Positions 1-7,150 are shown, numbered from the stretch's first letter. The stretch: DNA of 16,989 nt from Pseudomonadota bacterium (GCA_021791235.1 JAJYXA010000225.1:1-16989), one strand, 5' to 3'. The notes: generated from the letters alone by a model not told the origin. A program made the numbers and translations.

Positions 1-404
1 GTTGCCGGATCGCTTCCGGGCGGGGGATGTTTCTGCGCCGCCGTGTCATTGACGTAATCGATCAACTGGGTGATCTGCATGGACTTGTCGAAGAAGACAT
101 CCATGCCGAATCGTTCGCAGCGTTGGCGCATGGTGGCGTGCGCATAGTTGGTCAGCACCACCTTGCGCGGGGTGCCATACAAGCCTGAATCCGTCTGCAG
201 CGCATCGAGCACGCCGATGCCGCTGCCCTGCTTGAGTTCGATATCGATAACCACCAGATCGACGTGTAACTCTGCCAGTCGGCGCAATGCTTCGGTTTCG
301 CCGTCCGCGCAGCCGCAATATTCCACTCCGTCGAGGTCACTCAATATGCTGCCCAGCAGTTCCTGCAAAAGGGGTGAATCCTCGATCAGAAAAACTTTCA
401 ACAT
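1..404 (-). CDS. Receiver-domain response regulator (partial, runs off left edge)
   Basis: The minus strand is open from an ATG at 404 to the window edge, giving 134 residues with no stop. They form a complete CheY-like receiver domain. The acidic pair is E8/D9 (motif FLIEDS), the phospho-acceptor is D54 (motif VVIDIE), the switch residue is T85 (VVLTN) and the conserved lysine is K107 (FDKS). After the last receiver helix the sequence turns polar and Pro-rich (QKHPPPGSDPA), so the protein may be a single-domain regulator ending just outside the window; an output domain cannot be excluded. It starts 45 bp after the stop of the NarL-type regulator on the same strand, so the two are probably co-transcribed. 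No clear Shine-Dalgarno sequence precedes the ATG, which fits read-through from the upstream gene. No sensor kinase is visible here. Confidence 0.85.
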   Translation of the reverse strand, partial: MLKVFLIEDSPLLQELLGSILSDLDGVEYCGCADGETEALRRLAELHVDLVVIDIELKQGSGIGVLDALQTDSGLYGTPRKVVLTNYAHATMRQRCERFGMDVFFDKSMQITQLIDYVNDTAAQKHPPPGSDPA

Positions 405-449
405 GGTAGAAGGGGGATGCGGTTGACGCACCTCTCGGTGACTGTTGCC

Positions 450-1085
450 TTATTGGGTGATGAGTCCATGTCGTAATGCATAGGTTGCCAGTTCGGCGTT
501 GCTGCTGACATTGAGCTTTTCCGTCAGTCGCGAACGGTAAGTACTGATGGTCTTGACGCTGAGGTGCAGGTGTTCGGCAATGTCCGATACCGATTCGCCG
601 CGCGCCAGCCGCAAAAAAACCTGCAGTTCGCGGTCCGAAAGGCCTTCGTGCGGCTCGCCGCTGCGTTCGCCGCTCATCTCATCGGCAAGCAATTCTGCGG
701 TGCGCGGCGACACATAGCGGCGCCCGAGCGATACGGCGTGAATCGCCTTCAACAGCTCCGCCTGCTCGCAGTCCTTGCACAAATAGCCGTTGGCGCCGTT
801 CTTGATCATCGCCAGCGCATAGCTTTCTTCGGGGAAGCCGCTCAGGATCAGCACTTTGAGGTCAGGATGGCGCTGGCGCACCGTGCGCAGCACGTCCACC
901 CCACTTTTGCCCGGCAGGGAAATGTCGAGCAGCAGCACGTCGCATGGGGTGGTACGCAATTGCGCAAGTGCGTCGTCACCACTCGCCGCCTCGAAACTGA
1001 TGCTGATGGCGGAGTCTTCGCTCAGCAGTTCGCGAAAACCGGTTCGGACGATCTGATGATCGTCCACGATGGCGACCTGGATCAT
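450..1085 (-). CDS. NarL/FixJ-family response regulator with LuxR-type DNA-binding domain
   Basis: This 211-residue protein has the usual length and two-domain layout of NarL/UvrY-type transcription factors. The receiver (about 1-118) shows D8/D9, phospho-acceptor D54 in LLLDIS, S82 in LSG and K104 in LCKD. A linker leads to a LuxR-type helix-turn-helix (about 147-208) with the typical LSDRELQV opening, the SDIAEHLHLSVKTISTY recognition region and the LTEKLNV tail. It is expected to bind DNA as a dimer after phosphorylation by an unidentified kinase. The ATG at 1085 has GGGAG about 7 nt upstream. Its gene lies between the DUF1328 genes and a second receiver gene on the same strand. Its targets cannot be read from the sequence; the similarity to UvrY/GacA is at family level only. 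Confidence 0.93.
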   Translation of the reverse strand: MIQVAIVDDHQIVRTGFRELLSEDSAISISFEAASGDDALAQLRTTPCDVLLLDISLPGKSGVDVLRTVRQRHPDLKVLILSGFPEESYALAMIKNGANGYLCKDCEQAELLKAIHAVSLGRRYVSPRTAELLADEMSGERSGEPHEGLSDRELQVFLRLARGESVSDIAEHLHLSVKTISTYRSRLTEKLNVSSNAELATYALRHGLITQ

Positions 1086-1133
1086 GCCATGCTCCCGCTC
1101 GATAGGTTTGCGGCCGGCCCGTGTCCAACCACG

Positions 1134-1298
1134 TCAACGGCCGCGCAAGAGATTGACCACGAAGGTGGCGAGCGCCATCACCAGGAACACGATGAACAGA
1201 ATCTTGGCGATGCCCGCCGCACCGGCTGCCAGTCCGGAAAATCCGAATACGGCGGCAATGATGGCAATAATAAAAAACACCAGCGCGTAATACAACAT
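1134..1298 (-). CDS. DUF1328 small membrane protein (copy B)
   Basis: This 54-residue protein begins [11 protein letters not shown] and carries the family core [18 protein letters not shown], followed by a second hydrophobic stretch and a short basic end (NLLRGR). It matches the DUF1328/YtjA family: tiny, two-TM inner-membrane proteins of unknown function that are often found among stress genes. The ATG at 1298 is preceded by AGGAGA at good spacing. It is a paralogue of the protein at 1470-1643; the two share ALVFF, FGF(S/T)G(L/I)AAGAA and AK(I/V)LF. It lies 48 bp upstream of the NarL-type regulator on the same strand. It was recognised by translating the minus strand directly. Confidence 0.88.
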   Translation of the reverse strand: MLYYALVFFIIAIIAAVFGFSGLAAGAAGIAKILFIVFLVMALATFVVNLLRGR

Positions 1299-1410
1299 GA
1301 TCGTTCTCCTGAGATTTTTGGGAGGCCTCGGGAAGGGGCGCAGTAATGGGCGGGTTTCCCGCAGTGATTGCTTACAAGCTTACGGTCGGTTCTTGGTCGC
1401 GCCATCGGCG

Positions 1411-1456
1411 CCCGCTGAAAGCGTTGTCAGACAACGCTGACAACGCTTTCAGCGGG
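1411..1456. repeat. Perfect 20-bp inverted repeat between the two DUF1328 genes
   Basis: The left arm 1411-1430 (CCCGCTGAAAGCGTTGTCAG) is exactly complementary to the right arm 1437-1456, with the 6-nt loop ACAACG. An alternative small hairpin, CGTTGT-CAG-ACAACG, is nested in the centre, so the element can fold in more than one way. Neither flank has a T-run, so it is not a standard intrinsic terminator on either strand. It sits in the gap between paralogous genes on the same strand, where it could act as an RNA-processing or stability element, a factor-assisted attenuator, or a repeated extragenic palindrome. Confidence 0.85.
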
Positions 1457-1469
1457 TCCGCAGCCCGGC

Positions 1470-1643
1470 TTACTTGACCGCCCGCACGGCCAGCAGCCCC
1501 AGCACCAGGAACAGCACAAAAAGAACGACCGCGACATAAAACAGAACTTTGGCGACTGCAGCGGCGCCGGCGGCGATGCCGGTGAAACCGAACAGGCCGG
1601 CAACCAGCGATACGACGAAAAAGACCAAGGCCCATTTAAGCAT
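1470..1643 (-). CDS. DUF1328 small membrane protein (copy A)
   Basis: This 57-residue protein starts [16 protein letters not shown] and contains [18 protein letters not shown], then a long hydrophobic segment ending in LAVRAVK. Two membrane helices fill nearly the whole protein, as is usual for DUF1328/YtjA. The ATG at 1643 has AAGGAGA about 7 nt upstream. It is the first gene of the leftward block and is paralogous to the protein at 1134-1298, with a long dyad in between, suggesting local duplication. The biochemical role of the family is unknown; placement in the inner membrane is inferred from hydrophobicity. Confidence 0.88.
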   Translation of the reverse strand: MLKWALVFFVVSLVAGLFGFTGIAAGAAAVAKVLFYVAVVLFVLFLVLGLLAVRAVK

Positions 1644-1975
1644 GATGATTTCTCCTTGCAGGGGGTTGCAGAAAAATGTACGGGCTCACTCCCGCACAAC
1701 CAGCGCATTTCATCGTGGACCGGACGCCAGGCTGGTTCTGTCGGAATGCACTGCGATTCCTTTCGGCCGATGGTGTATTCCGGTGTAAGCCGCGTCCGAC
1801 ATGACGCGGCTGCACCATCACGTCAGATGGCGCCTACAGCCCGCCCAAGCTTTGACGGACAAACGGCTGCGGCCTTATCCCATTCATCCCGGCGGCCCCG
1901 ACACCTACCATGGTGTTCAGGCCTGCAGACCAATGCAGCGCCATTCATCCGAACCCATCACAACAGGAGCGCCTC
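1644..1975. other. Divergent intergenic region (332 bp)
   Basis: This gap separates the leftward DUF1328 gene from the rightward ElaB/YqjD-like operon and must hold promoters in both directions. No convincing coding sequence was found. It contains a 9-bp-stem hairpin at 1788-1811. A poor sigma-70-like candidate lies at 1852-1880: TTGACG, a 17-nt spacer, then TTATCC, whose -10 element matches the consensus badly. The plus-strand gene has AGGAG at 1965-1969. Confidence 0.5.
1788..1811. promoter_or_regulatory. Hairpin/dyad in the divergent promoter region
   Basis: AGCCGCGTC (1788-1796) and GACGCGGCT (1803-1811) are exact reverse complements with a 6-nt loop. There is no T-run on either side, and the element lies about 145 bp from one start codon and 165 bp from the other. 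A regulator-binding dyad or a 5' leader hairpin are both possible; no family-specific operator consensus was recognised. Confidence 0.45.
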
Positions 1976-2287
1976 ATGGAACCGACATCCCCGAACATCA
2001 AGACGACCCATTCCCCGAACGACACCGGCACCAACGCCGCCACTGAGCATGCACGCCGCTCGCTCGACGAAGCGCGTGCAAGCGCCGCAGAACTCGCAGC
2101 ACGCAGCAGCGACACCCTTCGCGTCGGTGCGGTACGGGCCCGCGAAGCGATCAGCCAAACCACCGACCAGGCCGCCCAGTATGTGCAGGCACAACCCCTG
2201 AAATCCCTGCTGATGGCAGCGGCCGCGGGAGCAGCCATCGCGTTGCTGGCCGGCGCAGTTGGCAAGCGCCACAGCCATTCATCATGA
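1976..2287 (+). CDS. ElaB/YqjD/DUF883-like tail-anchored membrane protein
   Basis: This 103-residue protein has a polar, Ala-rich amphipathic region (about 22-72, spaced A, E, R and S residues, probably helical or coiled-coil), followed by a C-terminal hydrophobic helix (about 74-95, LKSLLMAAAAGAAIALLAG) and a short basic tail GKRHSHSS. This is the ElaB/YqjD/YgaM layout. In E. coli these proteins are inner-membrane anchored, bind ribosomes and are made in stationary phase. The ATG at 1976 was preferred to an in-frame upstream start at 1910 because AGGAG lies 6 nt before it and the family match begins there. It is the first of a compact YqjD-YqjE-YqjK-like set, the same order as in enterobacteria. 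Confidence 0.82.
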   Translation: MEPTSPNIKTTHSPNDTGTNAATEHARRSLDEARASAAELAARSSDTLRVGAVRAREAISQTTDQAAQYVQAQPLKSLLMAAAAGAAIALLAGAVGKRHSHSS

Positions 2288-2319
2288 TGCGCGCACGTGA
2301 GGCAGCCGGGAGCTGAGCG

Positions 2320-2697
2320 GTGTGGCCACCCCTGCTCCGTATCCTGTTCGACGAGCCCAGCCTGCTGGTCGGGCACGCCACCGCCTATGCCGAACTGATC
2401 AAGCAGGACGCCGCAGGGTGGCAGGCAAGGCTGGCTCGACGGCTCGGCTATGTGTTCCTGCTGGTGGCGGGCATGTCGCTCGCGCTGCTCCTCGCAGGCG
2501 TTGCGCTGATGTTGTACGCGGTCATCCATGTCTCGCACTGGCTCCTGTGGGTCGTGCCTGCGGTGCCGCTGGGCGTCGCGGCGATCGCGTCATGGTGCCT
2601 GCGGCGTGAAGCACCGGCACCCCGCGCGTTCGCCCATGTGCGGACACAAGTGGCTGAAGATTTGCAGTTGTTTGGCTGGAAGGAAACGGAACGATGA
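2320..2697 (+). CDS. YqjE-like phage-holin-family (DUF1469) membrane protein
   Basis: This 125-residue protein starts at a GTG with GGGAG about 7 nt upstream. A short amphipathic N-terminal region precedes two strong membrane helices (about 43-68 and 73-93), with a basic/acidic C-terminal tail ending FGWKETER. This is the two-TM layout of YqjE (holin superfamily III, DUF1469). The name reflects holin-like topology; lysis is not implied. Its stop overlaps the next start as ATGA, so translation of the pair is probably coupled. Its place after an ElaB/YqjD-like gene supports the assignment. The exact biological role of YqjE is not established. Confidence 0.82.
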   Translation: MWPPLLRILFDEPSLLVGHATAYAELIKQDAAGWQARLARRLGYVFLLVAGMSLALLLAGVALMLYAVIHVSHWLLWVVPAVPLGVAAIASWCLRREAPAPRAFAHVRTQVAEDLQLFGWKETER

Positions 2698-3089
2698 ATG
2701 CTGAGCGTGACATGCGAACCATGGGCGCAGGAGCCGGCACCGCCGCGCCTGCCGACGCCGAAACCCGGCTGGCGCTCAACCGCGAGGCCCTGCGACGTCG
2801 GCTTGCCCAGGCGCAGGCCGACCAGCGATCCAGCGTGTCGGGCACACTCAACGAACTCGCTAGCGCGTCTCTCCCGATCGTGCGCCAGACAGTTCGCCAG
2901 CATCCCTACGCAAGCCTCGCCGGGGCAGCGCTGGCAGGCGTGCTTCTGGTGCGGTGGAAGCCCTGGCGCCGGCTCGGCGGATCGGTCCTGATCGGTTGGC
3001 TGGCCCGTCAGGCACTGGCCCGCGGCCACGCGTTCAACTGGCTGATGGCCGCGGCCCGGGCCAAACACAAATCGAATCCACCCGTTTGA
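2694..3089 (+). CDS. YqjK-like small membrane protein
   Basis: This 131-residue protein overlaps the preceding gene by 4 nt (ATGA). A polar N-terminal half, with a helical stretch rich in Arg, Ala and Gln at about 26-46 (NREALRRRLAQAQADQR), leads to hydrophobic segments at about 72-87 and 96-107 and a basic end. In enterobacteria the gene after yqjE is yqjK, and position plus general make-up suggest the same slot here. The sequence similarity cannot be judged confidently by eye, so this is a position-based call; 'hypothetical membrane protein of a yqjDE operon' is the safe name. Confidence 0.65.
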   Translation: MNAERDMRTMGAGAGTAAPADAETRLALNREALRRRLAQAQADQRSSVSGTLNELASASLPIVRQTVRQHPYASLAGAALAGVLLVRWKPWRRLGGSVLIGWLARQALARGHAFNWLMAAARAKHKSNPPV

Positions 3090-3110
3090 CACGACCCAGG
3101 GACATGAAAA

Positions 3111-4583
3111 ATGCGGAACGCTTCTCTGCATGCAGACACCGTCACGGCAGGCAACCCGACACCGACCGTCGCACGCTTGCTGAGATGCCTTGCGGGCTTG
3201 CTGAGATGCCTTGCGGCAAGCGGAACGCTTTTCCTTCCTGCATGCGTCACCTTGCATGAGACGCCCCCTGTGAACATGCCGTCCGCGCCGCTGGCCAAAC
3301 CGGTTGAATTCGACACGGCAAAGGGACCGGTTTCCGCACAAAAAAGTGGCCAGATCATCCGGTCACTCAAAAGCGAATCCGGCGACACCGAAATCCTGAA
3401 CAAGCATCTGGCACTCGAAGAGGCCATCAACCGGGACAGCCCGCTGGTTCTCGGCAACAAACTCACCCTGCTCCAGGATGGCCCTGCCACGTATAAAGCC
3501 ATGTTTGCGGCAATCCGCGCCGCGAAGGACACCATCAACCTGGAAACCTACATCTTCGATGACGGCGAGATCGGCACCGAATTCGCCGATCTGCTGCTGG
3601 CCAAACAGGCGTCGGGGGTTCAGGTCAACGTCATCTACGACAGCGTCGGCTGCCTGGACACGCCCAAGGAGTTCTTCGATCGCTTGCGCAACAGCGGCAT
3701 GCAGGTGCTCGAGTTCAATCCGATCAATCCGGCGAACGTCCGCAAAAAGGAGTGGTTGCTGAACAACCGCGACCACCGCAAGCTGCTGGTGGTGGATGGG
3801 CGTACAGCCTTTCTGGGCGGCATCAATATCAGCGAGACATACTCGAGCGGCTCGAACTCCAAGCCCGTCAAGAAGAAGGACGGAAAGACCGAGACCGGAT
3901 GGCGGGACACGCAACTGCAGATCGAAGGCCCGGTGGTCGCCGAACTGCAGAAGGATTTCATGGGCACCTGGGCACGGCAAAAAGGACCGGCGCTGCCCCG
4001 GCGGAATTATTTCCCCAGGCTGGTCACTCGCGGCAACGAAATCGTGCGCGCCATTGCCAGCGAATCGGATGAACCCGCCAGCCCGATCTATCTGACCCTG
4101 CTCTCGGCCATCGATCACGCCGAGCGCTCCGTCCACCTGACCAATGCCTATTTCGTGCCCGACCCGCAGTTGATCAATGCCTTGACCAGCGCGGCACGCC
4201 GCGGGCTGGACGTGGAGCTCATCCTGCCCGGAAAAACCGATTCCTGGTTGGTATTTCATGCCGGACGCTCGCATTATGCCGAGCTGCTGCGCGCAGGCGT
4301 CCGGATCTTTGAGCGGCGCAATGCAGTATTGCACGCCAAGACTGCGACGATCGACGGCGTGTGGTCGACCATTGGTTCGACCAATCTCGACTGGCGGAGC
4401 TATTTGCACAACGACGAAATCAATGCCGTGATACTCGGCCCGGAGTTCTCGCGTCAGATGGAAGCCATGTTCGCCAAGGATCGCGCGGCAGCCAAAGCGA
4501 TTGATCCCGATCAGTGGCGACGTCGCTCCCCGCTGTTACACATACAGGAATGGCTGGCGCGGCGTTTCGAATACTGGCTATAG
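3111..4583 (+). CDS. Phospholipase-D-family cardiolipin synthase (ClsC-like)
   Basis: This 490-residue protein has two phospholipase D HKD motifs: H222-x-K224...D229 (DHRKLLVVDG) followed by the GGINI segment, and H408-x-K410...D415 (LHAKTATIDG) followed by GSTNLDWRS. Two such motifs in one chain form one active site, as in cardiolipin synthases, which join two phospholipids through a phosphatidyl-enzyme intermediate. The N-terminus has a hydrophobic leader (about 22-45) ending in LPAC (C45), a possible but imperfect lipobox, so the enzyme is probably membrane- or periplasm-associated. The leader contains a 7-residue tandem duplication. ATG 3111 was chosen because an in-frame stop lies just upstream and AGGG (3098-3101) is well spaced. 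It follows the YqjDE-like trio by 21 bp and is probably in the same operon. The exact Cls subclass is uncertain. Confidence 0.88.
   Translation: MRNASLHADTVTAGNPTPTVARLLRCLAGLLRCLAASGTLFLPACVTLHETPPVNMPSAPLAKPVEFDTAKGPVSAQKSGQIIRSLKSESGDTEILNKHLALEEAINRDSPLVLGNKLTLLQDGPATYKAMFAAIRAAKDTINLETYIFDDGEIGTEFADLLLAKQASGVQVNVIYDSVGCLDTPKEFFDRLRNSGMQVLEFNPINPANVRKKEWLLNNRDHRKLLVVDGRTAFLGGINISETYSSGSNSKPVKKKDGKTETGWRDTQLQIEGPVVAELQKDFMGTWARQKGPALPRRNYFPRLVTRGNEIVRAIASESDEPASPIYLTLLSAIDHAERSVHLTNAYFVPDPQLINALTSAARRGLDVELILPGKTDSWLVFHAGRSHYAELLRAGVRIFERRNAVLHAKTATIDGVWSTIGSTNLDWRSYLHNDEINAVILGPEFSRQMEAMFAKDRAAAKAIDPDQWRRRSPLLHIQEWLARRFEYWL
3175..3216 (+). repeat. Perfect 21-bp tandem duplication inside the cardiolipin synthase leader
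   Basis: Positions 3175-3195 and 3196-3216 are identical 21-bp units beginning GCTTGCTGAGATGCC. The length is a multiple of three, so the reading frame survives and the leader reads LLRCLAG-LLRCLAA. The duplication lengthens the hydrophobic export/anchor segment by seven residues. Exact identity suggests a recent slippage event that could contract or expand. Confidence 0.93.
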
Positions 4584-4703
4584 CGAGGATTGCCGCGTCC
4601 CATGCTGCTGGTTGAGAGCAACCGGTGAAGCTGTGCGCGCAAGCGCAAGCACGTTACAAGTCGCTTCTGTTTCCATTACTGCAATCTGACAAAGGAGTTC
4701 GGG

Positions 4704-5276
4704 ATGAATACGCTTATAGTCGGTCGCTTCCATCAGTTGTCCGATGCACAAAGCAGTTCGCGGGAATTGTGGCGTGCCGGTTTTTTGCCGCATGAGATGA
4801 GTCTGTTTTATGTCAATCCGCAGGGTCAGCACGATATCCATCCGGCAGGAGGCGATGAAGATGAATCTCCGGGCACGCACGAAGCCGGTCCCGGCGCAGT
4901 GCGCGGCGCCGTCGGCGGCGTCGGAGCCGGCGCGCTGGTCGGTGTGGCGGCACTACCCGCACTCGGCCCTGCCGGCCCCTTGCTGGGAGCGGCCGTGGGT
5001 GCCTATGCCGGCGCACTGGTGGGCGCACTGAAAAACATGGAAAAACCGGACGAGCACCCGGGCCAGGCCGGCATGCCGGACGATCTGGTCGCCGCAGGGG
5101 AAGCCCGCAAGCCTGGGGTCCTGCTGGCCGTTGCGGCCGGGACACCAGCCAAGCGGGCCCGTGCGATCGAGATCCTGGGCCAATGCGCACAGGAAGTGGA
5201 AGAGGCCCAGGGCACGCTGCGTGATGGCGACTGGGTGGATTTCGATCCGCTCATACCGGGCACCGTGATCAGGTGA
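4704..5276 (+). CDS. Glycine-zipper membrane protein of general-stress type, function unknown
   Basis: This 190-residue protein has AAAGGAG 8 nt before its ATG. It has three parts. Residues 1-45 look like a small alpha/beta domain (LIVGRFHQLSDAQSSSRELW...GFLPHEMSLFYV), similar in style to the general-stress GsiB/YflT-like N-terminal domains. Residues about 63-108 are an Ala/Gly-rich glycine-zipper hairpin (GAVGGVGAGALVG, then GPLLGAAVGAYAGALVG) likely to insert in the membrane. Residues about 137-185 form a small domain with VLLAVAAG, AIEILGQCAQEVEEA and GDWVDFDPL. An acidic linker lies between the first two parts. It follows the cardiolipin synthase by 120 bp. No enzyme motif was found. Confidence 0.75.
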   Translation: MNTLIVGRFHQLSDAQSSSRELWRAGFLPHEMSLFYVNPQGQHDIHPAGGDEDESPGTHEAGPGAVRGAVGGVGAGALVGVAALPALGPAGPLLGAAVGAYAGALVGALKNMEKPDEHPGQAGMPDDLVAAGEARKPGVLLAVAAGTPAKRARAIEILGQCAQEVEEAQGTLRDGDWVDFDPLIPGTVIR

Positions 5277-5459
5277 GATCGACAGCGTCGTATTCGCGTT
5301 GCTGTCAGACGGAGCATCCGGGTCACCTGCGTTCGGATATTTCCTACATCGCGCCTGACAGCCGGCCGACTGCCGAGCCCGGTGATTTCATCTAGTCTTT
5401 TCAGGACACACTGCACCGGGAACCCCCATGCCATTGCTGCTCAAACTCGACGGGTTGTC

Positions 5460-6173
5460 ATGATGATGGGCCATTCAATTCGCCTCTGTGCATCCACCCC
5501 GGCCTGCGGGGCGGATTCCCTGCGCACCCTCGCGGCCATCGTTTTGCTCGCCTGGGCCACGATGAGCGCGTCACGGGTGCACGCCGACCGGCTCGCCGGC
5601 GCTGCGCTCGCGCAGAAGGGAACCAGCGGGGTCCCCGCCTGCATGGCCTGTCATGGCGCAAACGGCGAGGGCCAGGCGGCATCCGGCTTTCCTCGCCTGG
5701 CAGGCCAGCCTGAGGCCTATCTTCTGAAACAGCTGCAGGCGTTTGCCGGAGGGCAACGCAAGAACCCCCAGATGGCGCCGATCGCCGGCGCGCTCGATGC
5801 CCGGCAGATGCGCGATGCAGCCGACTACTACGCCAGTCTCCCGGGCTGGAAACCGCAGGGGCAGACGCGCGCCTCGTCGCCCCAGTATGCATTGGGCCTC
5901 AGGCTGGCCACCTCGGGGAACTGGAGCAAGGAGGTGCCCGCGTGCTTTGCCTGCCACGGCCCGGGAGGCGCAGGTGTTGCGCCCCATTTCCCCGCACTCG
6001 CGGGCCAACCGAGTGCCTACACCCGCAGCCAGATGAAGGCCTGGCAAACAGCCAGCCGCACCAACGACCCGCAAGGCCTGATGCAGTCCGTTGCCGAAAA
6101 GATGACCGATGCGGAGTTCGACGCGGTCAGCCTGTACCTCGAACACCCCTCGCTGGTCGGAAAGGGGAAATGA
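5460..6173 (+). CDS. tsdB: Diheme c4-type cytochrome, probable TsdB electron acceptor
   Basis: This 237-residue exported protein has two c-type heme sites, C61-M-A-C64-H65 and C162-F-A-C165-H166, each followed by the c4-family pattern F-P-(R/A)-L-A-G-Q-P. Likely axial methionines are M105 (NPQMAPIAG) and M208 (DPQGLMQSV). A signal peptide of about 42 residues ends ASRVHA. Its stop overlaps the next start as ATGA. Cytochrome c4 proteins shuttle electrons in the periplasm; TsdB is the diheme partner that accepts electrons from thiosulfate dehydrogenase TsdA, and tsdB-tsdA neighbours or fusions are known. The gene order therefore supports TsdB. The start is uncertain: ATGs at 5460, 5463 and 5466 are contiguous, none has a strong ribosome site, and a GTG at 5382 is unlikely because it would precede the signal peptide with a polar stretch. 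Confidence 0.85.
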   Translation: MMMGHSIRLCASTPACGADSLRTLAAIVLLAWATMSASRVHADRLAGAALAQKGTSGVPACMACHGANGEGQAASGFPRLAGQPEAYLLKQLQAFAGGQRKNPQMAPIAGALDARQMRDAADYYASLPGWKPQGQTRASSPQYALGLRLATSGNWSKEVPACFACHGPGGAGVAPHFPALAGQPSAYTRSQMKAWQTASRTNDPQGLMQSVAEKMTDAEFDAVSLYLEHPSLVGKGK

Positions 6174-7150
6174 GCATGTCGCACCCGCTGAAACACTGGT
6201 TCGAGAGCCAGAAGCAAACCCGAAAATTTCACCCCGGCTGGATTGCGATGGTGGTGGTCGCCACGCTCGGCGTCGCCGGCATCATGTGGGTCCCCGCCAA
6301 GCTGGTTTCCAGGGCCGAGGCTCCTACCGCACACCCGCCGCCGCCCCCTGCGGGTAACAACCGGATGCGTCCTGCGGACATGCCGACGGTCATCGAGCAA
6401 ACCCCGAGCCCGGCCAGGCTGCGCGGGGCAAAAACTATCCGGGTCGATTTCTCTCCGCCGGCCGACGAAGCCATGCCCACCGATGAGTTCGGCGAAGCGG
6501 TACGGCTTGGGAAGAATATTTTCACGGACACCCAGACCTATGCGCGCGGATATGTGGGCAACAAGCTCAACTGCGTGAACTGTCACCTCGATGCCGGCCG
6601 CAAGCCGGGCGCGGCGCCTTTGTGGGCCGCATATGTCATGTTCCCTGCCTACCGCGACAAGAACAAGCACGTGAACAGCTACGCAGAACGGCTGGCGGGC
6701 TGCTTTCGCTTCAGCATGAACGGCAAGGCCCCGGCACCGGACAGCAAGGAAATGATTGCGCTGATCAGCTACAGCTATTGGCTGGCCAAGGGCGTGCCGA
6801 CCGGCATCGAGCTCAAGGGCCGCGGCTATCCCAAGCTGGCCGACCCGCAGCAGCCCCCGGACGAGGGGCGCGGCAAACGCGTCTTCGAGGCCAACTGCGC
6901 GCTCTGTCACGGGGTCGACGGCCAGGGAACGCAGGTAAGCGGTCGCTATGTCTTTCCGCCGCTGTGGGGAAACAATTCGTTCAACGGGGGCGCCGGCATG
7001 TCGCAGATCAAGAACGCCGCCGCGTTCATTCATGCCAACATGCCGCTCGGCAAAGGCAACACGCTGAGCGAGCAGGAGGCCTGGGATGTGGCCAAATTCA
7101 TGAACAGTCACACGCGCCCGCCCGATCCCCGGCTCGCCAAATCCTCCTAG
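6170..7150 (+). CDS. tsdA: Thiosulfate dehydrogenase TsdA-like diheme cytochrome c
   Basis: This 326-residue protein has an N-terminal membrane anchor or uncleaved signal (about 24-44), a Pro-rich linker (56-60), and two heme c sites: C135-V-N-C138-H139 in the TsdA-like context NCHLDAGRKPGAAP, and C243-A-L-C246-H247. C178 in AGCFRFSMNG sits where TsdA proteins carry the unusual cysteine axial ligand of the catalytic heme. TsdA oxidises two thiosulfate to tetrathionate, or does the reverse, in the periplasm. It overlaps the diheme cytochrome gene by 4 nt, so coupled synthesis with its electron acceptor is likely. AAGGGG at 6162-6167 could serve ATG 6170 or, with better spacing, ATG 6176. Other family members may have different substrates, so the reaction direction is not settled. 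Confidence 0.85.
   Translation: MSMSHPLKHWFESQKQTRKFHPGWIAMVVVATLGVAGIMWVPAKLVSRAEAPTAHPPPPPAGNNRMRPADMPTVIEQTPSPARLRGAKTIRVDFSPPADEAMPTDEFGEAVRLGKNIFTDTQTYARGYVGNKLNCVNCHLDAGRKPGAAPLWAAYVMFPAYRDKNKHVNSYAERLAGCFRFSMNGKAPAPDSKEMIALISYSYWLAKGVPTGIELKGRGYPKLADPQQPPDEGRGKRVFEANCALCHGVDGQGTQVSGRYVFPPLWGNNSFNGGAGMSQIKNAAAFIHANMPLGKGNTLSEQEAWDVAKFMNSHTRPPDPRLAKSS

Noticed and set aside
3104..3259. Alternative short frame starting at ATG 3104, just before the cardiolipin synthase
   Set aside because: It ends after 51 residues, its ribosome-site spacing is too short, and it has no hydrophobic or family character; the frame from 3111 carries the real protein.
3363..4409. 348-residue minus-strand open frame
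   Set aside because: It is the shadow of the phospholipase-D-type cardiolipin synthase, whose HKD motifs are on the plus strand.
5282..5318. GACAGC...GCTGTC dyad downstream of the glycine-zipper gene
   Set aside because: The stem is only 6 bp with a 14-nt loop and no T-run; too weak to call.
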